A stretch of 8,344 bases of DNA from CAZTLI01 sp964614375 (GCA_964614375.1 CAZTLI010000233.1:1-8344); one strand, 5' to 3'; shown: positions 1 to 5,733, counted from the first letter of the stretch. Translations and numbers: made by a program. The notes: generated from the letters alone by a model not told the origin.

Positions 1-812
1 GCCATGCCGATGAAAATCAGCCAGTTGAGTCCGTGTAATATCAGGGCGATGATGATGGCGAAAAAGGGTGTGGGGCGCAAGGTTTGCGGGCGCAGGGTTT
101 GCGGCGATTCGGGCATCGGCGCGATGGGTTCGGCGGGAAGGGCATCGGCGGGAAGGGCATCGGCGGGAAGGGCTTCCGCTAGCATACGCTCTATCTCAAC
201 AGCCCTGTCTTTGACGCTGTGATGGCGGGTTTCGGGCAGCAACAGCAGCCAGATAGTCGCCGTCACAAAAATCACCGTCGCGCTGACATAGAAGGTGGGC
301 ACAAATCCCAGGGTATCGAACAGGATTCCGCCGAGCAGCGAGCTAATCCCCACGCCGATAAAAAACCACATCTGTAAGCGCCCGACATAGCGCCCGCGAT
401 TGGCGTCTGTCGCCACATCGAGCACGACTGTCGTCCCCGCGAGCGCGATTCCCGCCCATGCCGTTCCCCACAGCAGGCGTCCGATCAGCAGAGGCCAGAA
501 TCCGGGCACGGTATACAGCAGCGAGGCGAAGCCCCCGACGAATAACGAGGGCACGAGCATCCGTCGGCGCGGGATGCGTTCGATGAGTTCGCCATAGGGG
601 GTGTTGATGAAAATGCGGATGGCGCGATTGGCGGCCAGCATCAAACCGACATCGGTGGCGAGTATGCCCGCGCGGGCGAATTCCGTTGGCAGCACGATAT
701 AAAGCGTGGCATCGCCCAGCAGCGACATCGCCATGCCCAATCCAATCAGGCGTACAATCCATTCGGGCGAAAATGCCTGCCGCCGACTTTGCAATCTGTG
801 TATGAGGGACAT
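1..812 (-). CDS. MFS transporter, C-terminal part outside window
   Basis: An open frame of 270 codons runs from an ATG at 812-810 off the left edge without a stop, so only the first half of a roughly 400-residue major facilitator transporter is visible. The protein shows about six hydrophobic segments (first near residues 18-41). A motif A-like loop follows the second segment (residues 71-86, TPYGELIERIPRRRML), and the RGRYVGRLQM stretch (139-148) is typical of the fifth helix. A hydrophilic central loop (about 193-248) precedes helix seven. The loop is unusual in carrying two tandem pentapeptide repeats. A purine-rich ribosome site (GGAAAGG) lies about eight bases before the ATG, which supports this start. 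Such proteins are inner-membrane secondary transporters, often drug or metabolite exporters; the substrate cannot be read here. Family confidence is high, function low. Confidence 0.88.
   Translation of the reverse strand, partial: MSLIHRLQSRRQAFSPEWIVRLIGLGMAMSLLGDATLYIVLPTEFARAGILATDVGLMLAANRAIRIFINTPYGELIERIPRRRMLVPSLFVGGFASLLYTVPGFWPLLIGRLLWGTAWAGIALAGTTVVLDVATDANRGRYVGRLQMWFFIGVGISSLLGGILFDTLGFVPTFYVSATVIFVTATIWLLLLPETRHHSVKDRAVEIERMLAEALPADALPADALPAEPIAPMPESPQTLRPQTLRPTPFFAIIIALILHGLNWLIFIGM
73..102. repeat. Two-copy 15-bp tandem repeat in MFS loop
   Basis: Two adjacent 15-base units (73-87 and 88-102) differ at one base. On the minus strand they encode QTLRP twice (residues 238-247) in the central cytoplasmic loop of the transporter. 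Being a multiple of three, the repeat keeps the frame open. Confidence 0.85.
132..176. repeat. Three-copy 15-bp tandem repeat in MFS loop
   Basis: Three adjacent 15-base units (132-146, 147-161, 162-176) are present; the first two are identical and the third has one change. On the minus strand they encode LPADA-type pentapeptides (residues 215-229: LPADA, LPADA, LPAEP). They lie about 30 bases from the unrelated QTLRP repeat, so one protein loop has undergone two independent in-frame expansions. Copy number may vary between strains. Confidence 0.88.
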
Positions 813-851
813 CTGCCGCGCCTTTCCAGCCTATCCACGAAAAAGCACACC

Positions 852-880
852 AGTATAGTGGCTGTGGGGTCGAATGGCAA
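852..880 (-). promoter_or_regulatory. Sigma-70-type promoter of MFS gene
   Basis: On the minus strand a -35 box TTGCCA (880-875) and a -10 box TATACT (857-852) each match the consensus at five of six bases, with an ideal 17-base spacer. Predicted initiation near 845 gives a leader of about 33 bases before the ATG at 812. The promoter lies in the 90-base gap after the MaoC-type gene, so the transporter can be transcribed alone, though read-through from upstream is possible. Confidence 0.7.
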
Positions 881-902
881 TCACGGCAGGGTTGATTGCG
901 GG

Positions 903-1355
903 TTAAGGCTCGCGCTTCAGGAACAATGCTGACCGGGTGACTTCGACACAGACGACGCCCTCTTGATTGCGTCCAATATGTGTCATGGTGACGATTCCGG
1001 CATTGGGGCGCGAACGACTCTCGCGTTTGGCGGTGATTTCGGTCTCGACATAGAGCGTATCGCCATGAAACATCGGGTGTGGATGTTTGACCGACTCGTA
1101 ACCGAGATTGGCGACAATCGTGCCTGATGTCAGTTCTTGCACAGTGATACCGACGACGACGCCCATCGTGAACACGCCGTTGATGATGCGCCTGCCGAAT
1201 TCGGTCTTGCTGGCGAAGTCTTCATTGAGGTGCAGCGGTTGGTTATTCATCGTCAGGGCATTGAACAGCACATTGTCCATTTCGGTCAGTGTGCGTCCGA
1301 GTTCGTGTTTGATGACCATGCCCACTTCCAGTTCATCGAAATATTTGCCCGCCAT
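903..1355 (-). CDS. MaoC-family (R)-hydratase-like protein
   Basis: This 150-residue protein has the hot-dog fold pattern of MaoC-type enoyl-CoA hydratases/dehydratases, which add water to or remove it from acyl-CoA thioesters in the cytoplasm. The hydratase-2 signature is visible as NNQPLH at residues 37-42 followed by FASKTEFGRRIINGVFT (47-63), and a second conserved block, MFHGDTLYVETE, at 95-106. In the classic signature the first position is a catalytic Asp; here it is Asn37, with Gln39 where Asn is usual, while His42 is kept. I recall the same pattern in a MaoC subfamily encoded near CitE-like lyases, so it may be a subgroup trait. The start is supported by AGGGAG eight bases before the ATG. 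Length is complete for a single-domain member. The downstream MFS gene is co-directional, 90 bases away. The exact acyl-CoA substrate is unknown. Confidence 0.88.
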   Translation of the reverse strand: MAGKYFDELEVGMVIKHELGRTLTEMDNVLFNALTMNNQPLHLNEDFASKTEFGRRIINGVFTMGVVVGITVQELTSGTIVANLGYESVKHPHPMFHGDTLYVETEITAKRESRSRPNAGIVTMTHIGRNQEGVVCVEVTRSALFLKREP

Positions 1356-1412
1356 CGTGTTCGCTCCCTGTGTGTGGATTGATTCCTGTATAGATTACCG
1401 AAAAAGGTGATC

Positions 1413-1435
1413 TTACGCATCAGGTAAAAGCGTAA
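1413..1435. promoter_or_regulatory. Perfect 6-bp inverted repeat upstream of MaoC gene
   Basis: TTACGC (1413-1418) and GCGTAA (1430-1435) form a perfect inverted repeat with an 11-base spacer. It lies upstream of a weak TATACA-like -10 element on the minus strand (1392-1387), so it is placed where an operator could act on the MaoC-type gene. The same short words recur beyond the kinase gene, which suggests a dispersed repeat as the alternative. Confidence 0.35.
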
Positions 1436-1490
1436 CACAGCGGCAAGCGCATAAAGAGGAAAAGAGGGTTTATACCGACGATTTATGCAG

Positions 1491-1531
1491 GGGCAGCCCG
1501 CCATGGCTGCCCGAATACACGCCGTTCGTGT
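1491..1531. repeat. Pair of GC-rich hairpins, REP-like
   Basis: Two inverted repeats stand almost back to back. GGGCAGCC (1491-1498) pairs with GGCTGCCC (1505-1512) across a six-base loop, and ACACG (1517-1521) pairs with CGTGT (1527-1531) across five bases. There is no T-tract on either side, so intrinsic termination is not indicated. The word GTGTCCGCGC (1530-1539) follows and recurs at 7319-7328, also at the edge of a hairpin. This fits a dispersed palindromic intergenic repeat. Confidence 0.55.
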
Positions 1532-1551
1532 GTCCGCGCTGGTGTTCAAAC

Positions 1552-1567
1552 ATAACAACCCTGTTAT
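1552..1567. promoter_or_regulatory. Palindrome upstream of phosphotransferase gene
   Basis: ATAACA (1552-1557) and TGTTAT (1562-1567) form a perfect interrupted palindrome with a four-base centre, 69 bases before the ATG of the phosphotransferase. AT-rich composition and position suit a regulator site better than an RNA hairpin. No strong promoter could be assigned: a TTGACA at 1583-1588 lacks a well-spaced -10 box. Confidence 0.4.
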
Positions 1568-1636
1568 ATGGGATTTGCATGATTGACAATTTGGGGTAGG
1601 CTTAAATGAGCGCAGCCTGAGACACAGAAAACGATT

Positions 1637-2638
1637 ATGCAGCCGTTTTATTCCCTCCAATTTAGCGGACAGGTGCGCCGCTTACGCCGTCTGGCAAGCG
1701 ATGCCCTCCGCCAAGGTTACGACCTCAAGGTCGATCAACTGACCGCCCTCAGCACGACCCACAATGCCGTCTTCCGCGCCGACCTCACCACTGGCGAACG
1801 GGTGATTGTGCGGGTGGGCGCTGTGGGCAAGAGTACCACCGCCGAAGTGCAGTCGGAGATGCAGTGGCTGCACCGGCTGCATCATGAGGCGTGTTTGCAT
1901 GTGCCCGCGCCCATAGCCAATCGTAGGGGCGAATTTGTCTCGACAGTCGAAGTCCAGTATGTGCCCGAACCGCGCGATTGCGTGGTGTTGAGCTGGGTCG
2001 ATGGGCGCGAATTCAAAGCCGGGCAAACGCCGTCTATGCTGGTAAAAGTGGGTGTGTTTATGGGGCAGTTGCACAATTATGCCGCGCGCTTCACCGCCCC
2101 ACCGGGATTCACCCGTCTACAGAAAGACCGCATGTTCCCGCGTGGTGTGCCGATGGCGCTCAAACATGCCCCTAATCGGCTGTTCAGTCGCGAACGGCAA
2201 ACGCTGTTCATGCAGGCCGCTGCCCGCGTGCAATATGCGATGCAGCAGGCCTTCGATGTGCCGGAACAGATTCACCTGCTGCATAATGACCTGCATCAAG
2301 ACAACATCCTCTTCCCGACACGCGGTGGCGCCTGTGTGGTGGATTTTGATGATATGGTCTGGGGGCACGCCACGCAGGACATCGCCATCACGCTCTATCA
2401 TCTGCTCGACCATCCGCGCTTCCCCGATTTATACGCCGCCTTCAAACAGGGTTACGAAAGTGTGCGCGCCTGGCCCGAAACGCATTATGGGCAAATCGAC
2501 ACGTTCATCGTCGGGCGCGAACTGGAAATGATCGACGATAAGCTCCGCAGCAAACACCCGGATGTCAGCGCCCGGTTGGACGAAGCCGTGACTCGTGCCG
2601 AGTCGCGTTTGTGGTTGTGGCAGGAAAGCCGGGTTTAG
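1637..2638 (+). CDS. APH/SrkA-like small-molecule phosphotransferase
   Basis: This 333-residue protein has the eukaryotic-like kinase fold of the aminoglycoside phosphotransferase/homoserine kinase II/SrkA group. Such enzymes transfer the ATP gamma-phosphate to small hydroxylated compounds or, in SrkA, to proteins. Visible motifs are the N-lobe strand VIVRVG (56-61), a likely helix-C Glu74, and the catalytic loop HNDLHQDN (216-223) with Asp218 as probable base and Asn223 as metal ligand. The metal-binding DFD follows at 236-238. All active-site positions are present, so it should be active. The ATG at 1637 is the first in frame; the ribosome site is weak (only GAGA about 14 bases upstream). 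It stands alone: the upstream neighbour is divergent and the downstream one convergent. The substrate cannot be inferred, and antibiotic resistance should not be assumed. Confidence 0.88.
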   Translation: MQPFYSLQFSGQVRRLRRLASDALRQGYDLKVDQLTALSTTHNAVFRADLTTGERVIVRVGAVGKSTTAEVQSEMQWLHRLHHEACLHVPAPIANRRGEFVSTVEVQYVPEPRDCVVLSWVDGREFKAGQTPSMLVKVGVFMGQLHNYAARFTAPPGFTRLQKDRMFPRGVPMALKHAPNRLFSRERQTLFMQAAARVQYAMQQAFDVPEQIHLLHNDLHQDNILFPTRGGACVVDFDDMVWGHATQDIAITLYHLLDHPRFPDLYAAFKQGYESVRAWPETHYGQIDTFIVGRELEMIDDKLRSKHPDVSARLDEAVTRAESRLWLWQESRV

Positions 2639-2654
2639 GGCACAGCGTAGTGCC
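2639..2654. repeat. Short hairpin directly after phosphotransferase stop
   Basis: GGCAC (2639-2643) and GTGCC (2650-2654) form a five-base-pair stem with a six-base loop beginning at the first base after the stop codon. No T-run follows, so it is a poor intrinsic terminator. It shares the eight-base word CACAGCGT with the hairpin at 7305-7324, suggesting that both belong to one repeat family. Confidence 0.4.
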
Positions 2655-2655
2655 G

Positions 2656-2752
2656 GGTAAAAGCAGGAATGCGTGATGAGGCGTATCCCAAAACCCTTTG
2701 CGTAACACAGCCATACAGCCACCTGGCACGATAAGGGAGCGAATCTTACGCA
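2656..2752. repeat. Motif cluster shared with spacer 1410-1441
   Basis: Three words from the spacer before the phosphotransferase recur after it: GGTAAAAGC (1423-1431 and 2656-2664), GCGTAACACAGC (1430-1441 and 2700-2711) and ATCTTACGCA (1410-1419 and 2743-2752). Their order differs between the two places. Here TGCGTAA (2699-2705) and TTACGCA (2746-2752) also form a seven-base inverted repeat around 40 bases. Decayed copies of a dispersed or terminal-inverted-repeat element are the likeliest explanation. No gene was seen in 2639-2894. Confidence 0.4.
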
Positions 2753-2846
2753 CTCGAATCTCGCTGTAACTAACACCCCTCTTGTCCGCTTTTAACGCTT
2801 CTACTCTTGATTACGCTCTTAATTGGGCGGACGGCTGTCGGCCTCT

Positions 2847-2868
2847 ACAATAATCGCTTTGCGAAGCG
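2847..2868 (-). terminator. Weak candidate terminator of LysM gene
   Basis: Reading the minus strand, a CGCTT/AAGCG stem with a four-base loop (2868-2855) is followed by the T-rich ATTATTGT (2854-2847). It begins 27 bases after the stop of the LysM lipoprotein gene. The stem is short and the T-tract broken, so termination here is only possible. Confidence 0.3.
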
Positions 2869-2894
2869 CATTCATGTGTCTTTCGCGCCTTTGC

Positions 2895-3701
2895 TTACGG
2901 AATCGTCAATTCCTGCCCGATGGAGAGGGCGTCGGGATTGGTCAGGCTGTTGGCGTCGATAATAGCCTGCATCGTCACGCCATATTGTTGGGCGATGGTG
3001 AACAGGGTATCGCCCGCCACGACCACATGCACCACCCCACCTGCCGATTCGCCGACCGGCGTCACCACCGACGTGGTATTGCTGCCCGGAATGCTGGTCG
3101 CCACTACGCCGCTGGGCACACAGCCGGGGATTGTAATACGATCACCCGGTTGGATGAGGTCGCCCTGTATTTGTGGATTGGCGGCGCGGATGTCGTCGAG
3201 GGTCACATTATTGTTGATGGCGATGCGGAACAGGTTATCGCCGGTCTGGACGATATGGACACATTCATCGCTTTGTTGTCCGTCTGCCGCGCCAAAATCC
3301 GATGTCGGCGTAATCAAGCCCGAAGGCGTCGCCGTCGAGAACAGGTCGGGTGTCGGTGAGGGCGGGATAATCGTGATGGGCGAGGTCGAGCCTCCCGGTG
3401 TGACAAAACCCTGTGCCCCGGCGCTATCGCCCGCACCCGCTGGGCCGACATCGCCCACGGGCGGTATGTCGGTAGGGGTGGCTGGAATAGGGGTCACGGG
3501 TACAGTTGGCGAGGCCACGACCGTGATGGGCGGCCCGGCGATGTCCTCTGTCGGGGTGGCAAGCGGTTCAAATGGTGTATTGGTCGGGATAACGGGCGCA
3601 TCTTGCACAATGGGGACTTCTTCACCTTCGCCTGCTGTCCGAAAACAGCCCACTGCGCTCATCGCCACCATCACCAGCAGGAATAATCGCAGCTTACTCA
3701 T
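2895..3701 (-). CDS. Lipoprotein with two LysM domains
   Basis: This 268-residue exported protein begins with a short basic head, a hydrophobic stretch and a lipobox-like AVGC. Cys19 is the probable lipid-modified residue, which would anchor it to the outer face of the membrane. Residues about 25-145 are a Pro/Thr/Ser/Gly-rich, low-complexity spacer. Two LysM domains follow, about 147-194 (HIVQTGDNLF start) and 223-268 (HVVVAGDTLF start, IGQELTIP end). LysM domains bind N-acetylglucosamine-containing glycans such as peptidoglycan. Cys147 and Cys194 bracket the first LysM and could form a disulfide. There is no catalytic domain, so a wall-binding or scaffolding role is inferred. The ATG at 3701 is supported by GAGGAG six bases upstream. 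The gene is divergent from the receiver-protein gene, with 402 bases between their starts. Confidence 0.9.
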   Translation of the reverse strand: MSKLRLFLLVMVAMSAVGCFRTAGEGEEVPIVQDAPVIPTNTPFEPLATPTEDIAGPPITVVASPTVPVTPIPATPTDIPPVGDVGPAGAGDSAGAQGFVTPGGSTSPITIIPPSPTPDLFSTATPSGLITPTSDFGAADGQQSDECVHIVQTGDNLFRIAINNNVTLDDIRAANPQIQGDLIQPGDRITIPGCVPSGVVATSIPGSNTTSVVTPVGESAGGVVHVVVAGDTLFTIAQQYGVTMQAIIDANSLTNPDALSIGQELTIP

Positions 3702-4103
3702 CTATTTCTCCTCACAGCATCCATCCCATCAGTTCGTCGGTTTGTGCCTGTGTGATATGTCCATTGATGACAATTGGCCTGTAGCATACCGGGTATTCAA
3801 GGTATTGTGTAGCAAAACTATGGTAACGCGCTTTGAATTGGGGCGAAATGTGACAATCTTCTCACTGTATTCAGCATACACCTGCCGTCATAATAAAGCA
3901 AAGGGCAGACCAAATTTACAATAATGGTTAGAATATGGGTAGAATTTACTCTATAATGAGACATAATGATGCCTATCCCATAATTTGGATATGATTGATG
4001 CTGAAGCGCACAGCCTAATCAAGCCCTAAGTGGCAGTCTTGCTTGCCCAATCGCCTTGGTAGATCGTGTATTGAAAGGTAACGCGGGAGTGGATGCTGAT
4101 CAA
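3702..4103. other. Divergent spacer between LysM and receiver genes
   Basis: This 402-base AT-rich stretch holds no gene I can support. A low-confidence minus-strand promoter for the lipoprotein is TTGCTT (3901-3896), a 17-base spacer and TATGCT (3878-3873); it would give a leader of about 170 bases. Toward the receiver gene lies a perfect TATAAT (3952-3957). A six-codon ATG frame at 3998-4018 has no ribosome site and is probably chance. Confidence 0.5.
3928..3957 (+). promoter_or_regulatory. Candidate promoter region with TAGAAT direct repeats
   Basis: A perfect -10 box TATAAT (3952-3957) is preceded by a poor -35 match (TTAGAA, 3928-3933, 18-base spacing). The hexamer TAGAAT occurs at 3929-3934 and again at 3940-3945, an 11-base period that places both copies on one face of the helix just where an activator would bind. 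An imperfect inverted pair, TATGGGT (3934-3940) and TATCCCATA (3974-3982), brackets the -10 box. The initiation site would be near 3964, giving a leader of about 140 bases before the receiver gene. Weak -35 plus repeats suggests activator dependence. Confidence 0.4.
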
Positions 4104-4484
4104 ATGCCTCGAATTTTGGTTGTTGATGACGACCAACCACTGCTGAAGCTGGTTGAAACCCTGCTTCAACGCGCCAACATGCAGCCCATACTAGCGGAAA
4201 ACGCACGCACCGCCGCCGACATTCTGCGTAAACCACCGCTGCCCGATATTCTGGTGTTGGATTTGATGCTGCCGGATGTCAGCGGCATTGAATTTCTCAC
4301 CCAACTTCGCAAGAAAAGGATGTTCGACGAGCTGCCCGTCATCATTCTCTCGGCGCTTGCCGACCCGGAGCAAATTCGTGAAGGACTGAATGCCGGGGCA
4401 GACCGCTATTTGACCAAACCCTATCTGGCCAATAATCTGGTACGCACCATCAACGAAGTGATGCGTATGGGGCGCAAAAAGTAG
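4104..4484 (+). CDS. Single-domain response regulator (receiver)
   Basis: This 126-residue protein is a bare CheY-like receiver domain with no output domain. It carries the acidic cluster D8-D9-D10 (VVDDD), phospho-acceptor Asp53 (LVLDLMLPDVSG), Ser83 at the switch position and Lys105 (TKPY), so it should be phosphorylated by a histidine kinase and bind Mg2+. No kinase gene is in the window, which makes it an orphan here. I chose the ATG at 4104 because it starts the domain exactly and gives the usual length. In-frame GTG at 4089 and TTG at 4056 would add only unstructured residues. The ribosome site is weak for ATG 4104 (GGGAG lies 14 bases upstream), so the start is not certain. Such proteins act through protein-protein contacts, for example in chemotaxis, phosphorelays or allosteric control. 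Confidence 0.92.
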   Translation: MPRILVVDDDQPLLKLVETLLQRANMQPILAENARTAADILRKPPLPDILVLDLMLPDVSGIEFLTQLRKKRMFDELPVIILSALADPEQIREGLNAGADRYLTKPYLANNLVRTINEVMRMGRKK

Positions 4485-4502
4485 CTTGCTGCGCGCAAAA
4501 GA

Positions 4503-4531
4503 TTGACAGTTTCGTGGTTCGCTGGTATTGT
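4503..4531 (+). promoter_or_regulatory. Sigma-70-type promoter of PadR gene
   Basis: A perfect -35 box TTGACA (4503-4508), exactly 17 bases of spacer and a -10 box TATTGT (4526-4531, four of six) lie between the receiver stop at 4484 and the PadR start. Transcription would begin near 4538, inside the dyad at 4531-4560, with a leader of about 35 bases. The PadR gene can therefore be expressed apart from the receiver gene. Confidence 0.72.
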
Positions 4532-4560
4532 TTCAGAAACCGAATATTCTAAATCTGGAA
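4531..4560. promoter_or_regulatory. Candidate operator dyad at PadR promoter
   Basis: A 30-base dyad is centred between 4545 and 4546 on the perfect palindrome GAATATTC (4542-4549). The outer arms CAGA (4534-4537) and TCTG (4554-4557) match, as do TT (4531-4532) and AA (4559-4560). Ten of fifteen pairs are complementary, with outer and central blocks separated by four unmatched bases. It starts at the end of the -10 box and covers the predicted start site, where a bound dimer would block initiation. PadR repressors commonly bind such dyads in their own promoters, so autorepression is inferred. Confidence 0.55.
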
Positions 4561-4572
4561 TAGTGAACCGCG

Positions 4573-5271
4573 ATGATGACCGATGCCGAATTAACCATTT
4601 TGAGTCTGGCTGCTGAAGGCCCGCGTTATGGCTATGAAATTCAGCAAATCATAGATGAACGTGGCCTGCGTGAATGGCTCACAATTGGCTTTTCATCTAT
4701 TTACTACATCCTCAACAAGCTCGAACGCCTCGAACTGCTCTCCAGTGAACTGCGCCCAGAAGGACGCGGCCCGGCGCGCAAGGTCTATCACCTCACCGAA
4801 GCCGGTCGTGGTGTGCTGCAAACCGCCATAGCCGACCTGCTGCGCCAACCGCGTTCGCTAGGGACGGGGTTTGAATTGGGGCTGGCGAATCTGGGGGCGC
4901 TCAAACCGCACCAAGTTTATAAAGTCCTGTCGCTGCACATGGACGACCTGAAGATGCGGCTGGATTCAGTCGAAAAATCGTGGGAACGCCACCAAAAAGA
5001 CGGCGCACCCGAAGCCGCCGACCACATCCGCGCGTTGTATACCCACAGTCTGGCCTTGATGCGTGCCGAACTGACATGGCTGATTGAATTTGTCGAAAGT
5101 TGGGAACAACGCTACCCAAAAGTACGGGACGAGGCGCGTAAGCCACTCAGTGACGCCCCAGAACGCAATGTCCACAACACCACCACGCGCCTCCACCTGC
5201 CACCATCACCCGACCCTGCCAAGATGATTCAGCGCCTGCGCCGTCCGAAGCGTCCCGAAGAGGAGGAATAA
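4573..5271 (+). CDS. PadR-family transcriptional repressor
   Basis: This 232-residue protein has a PadR winged helix at residues 5-85: ELTILSLAAEGPRYGYEI, a recognition helix around SSIYYILNKLERLEL (41-55) and a wing GRGPARKVYHLTEAG (64-78). A long helical region (about 111-180) matches the C-terminal dimerisation domain of the Vir/PadR alpha type. Members usually repress a nearby gene or transporter and are released by small aromatic or hydrophobic ligands. No obvious target transporter lies beside it; the MFS gene is 3.8 kb away. An extra, probably disordered, tail of about 50 residues (181-232) is rich in Pro, Arg and Glu and ends in EEEE. ATG codons at 4573 and 4576 are adjacent and the ribosome site is poor (GGAA about 12 bases upstream). 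Its own promoter and a dyad lie directly upstream. Confidence 0.92.
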   Translation: MMTDAELTILSLAAEGPRYGYEIQQIIDERGLREWLTIGFSSIYYILNKLERLELLSSELRPEGRGPARKVYHLTEAGRGVLQTAIADLLRQPRSLGTGFELGLANLGALKPHQVYKVLSLHMDDLKMRLDSVEKSWERHQKDGAPEAADHIRALYTHSLALMRAELTWLIEFVESWEQRYPKVRDEARKPLSDAPERNVHNTTTRLHLPPSPDPAKMIQRLRRPKRPEEEE

Positions 5272-5326
5272 CGTGGGCTTTCAATCAGCCAACGCCTCCA
5301 TTTCCATAACGCCAGGCGTGAGCAAA

Positions 5327-5545
5327 TCAGGTCACAACGCGCACATGCCAATCGGCTTCACTGGCATTGTAGACCTGTTGCAAGATGGGATAACCGCCGC
5401 GTTGGGCGGCATCGAATGAGACAACCCGAATTTTACGCATAGGTTCGATACCGTCGCCCGCCCGCACGACATATACTGTGCGATGATGGGTTGCATCACT
5501 GGCATTGGGAGTCAGCGCAACCGGGTAAACCTGGGGGTCAAACAT
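5327..5545 (-). CDS. Small conserved-looking protein of unknown function
   Basis: This 72-residue protein begins MFDPQVYPVAL and contains TVYVVRAGDGIEP (23-35) and MRKIRVVSFDAAQRGG (36-51). I do not recognise the family. It has no signal peptide, membrane segment or Cys and looks like a small soluble, largely beta protein. Evidence that it is real is the consensus ribosome site AGGAG (5557-5553) seven bases before the ATG at 5545. A second in-frame ATG at 5551 sits only one base from that site and is less likely. The gene lies 188 bases downstream of the glycosyltransferase on the same strand and converges with the PadR gene, 55 bases away. Two inverted repeats upstream suggest its own control. 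A partner or accessory role for the glycosyltransferase is possible but unsupported. Confidence 0.7.
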   Translation of the reverse strand: MFDPQVYPVALTPNASDATHHRTVYVVRAGDGIEPMRKIRVVSFDAAQRGGYPILQQVYNASEADWHVRVVT

Positions 5546-5552
5546 GGTCATT

Positions 5553-5557
5553 CTCCT
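5553..5557 (-). promoter_or_regulatory. Ribosome binding site deciding the small-gene start
   Basis: AGGAG on the minus strand is seven bases from the ATG at 5545 but one base from the ATG at 5551. Spacing therefore favours the internal ATG, giving 72 rather than 74 residues. Confidence 0.7.
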
Positions 5558-5575
5558 AATATTACCTAAGAACCT

Positions 5576-5623
5576 GACACTTTTGTGCAATGTGTCGTTT
5601 GCGCCGCCGCACGTTTTAACGTG
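5576..5623. promoter_or_regulatory. Two inverted repeats upstream of the 72-residue gene
   Basis: CACGTT (5610-5615) and AACGTG (5618-5623) form a palindrome with a two-base centre, too tight for an RNA hairpin and so more likely a protein site. GACAC (5576-5580) and GTGTC (5592-5596) form a second inverted repeat with 11 bases between. Both lie 30-80 bases before the start of the 72-residue gene. No good promoter was found; a TATAAT on the minus strand (5710-5705) has only a weak -35. Confidence 0.4.
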
Positions 5624-5733
5624 TGCCAGAACAATCGCAATTGCTACCTGTATATGTTTTCCTGAATGGGTCAGGTTTTCAGCTATATTACGAACTATGC
5701 CACAATTATAGGGCGACGTGCCGGGCTTGAACC

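Noticed and set aside
343..762. Minus-strand 139-codon frame over the MFS gene
   Set aside because: It is an out-of-frame shadow with Arg/His/Cys-rich composition; the true frame opens at 812 and shows membrane helices and MFS motifs.
1583..1588. TTGACA taken as -35 of the phosphotransferase promoter
   Set aside because: No acceptable -10 box lies 16-18 bases downstream; the nearest AT-rich hexamer is only 13 bases away.
1637..2638. Antibiotic-resistance reading of the phosphotransferase
   Set aside because: The kinase motifs are common to many small-molecule and protein kinases of this fold; there is no resistance-gene or mobile-element context.
2823..3924. Long plus-strand frames opposite the LysM gene
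   Set aside because: They are antisense to a well-supported lipoprotein gene and show no domain, ribosome site or plausible protein composition.
3998..4018. Six-codon mini-frame upstream of the receiver gene
   Set aside because: It has no ribosome site and a length expected by chance.
5273..5419. GTG-initiated 48-codon frame six bases after AGGAGG at the end of the PadR gene
   Set aside because: The purine run is explained by the Glu codons at the PadR C-terminus, the peptide has no recognisable features, and it overlaps the better supported minus-strand 72-residue gene.
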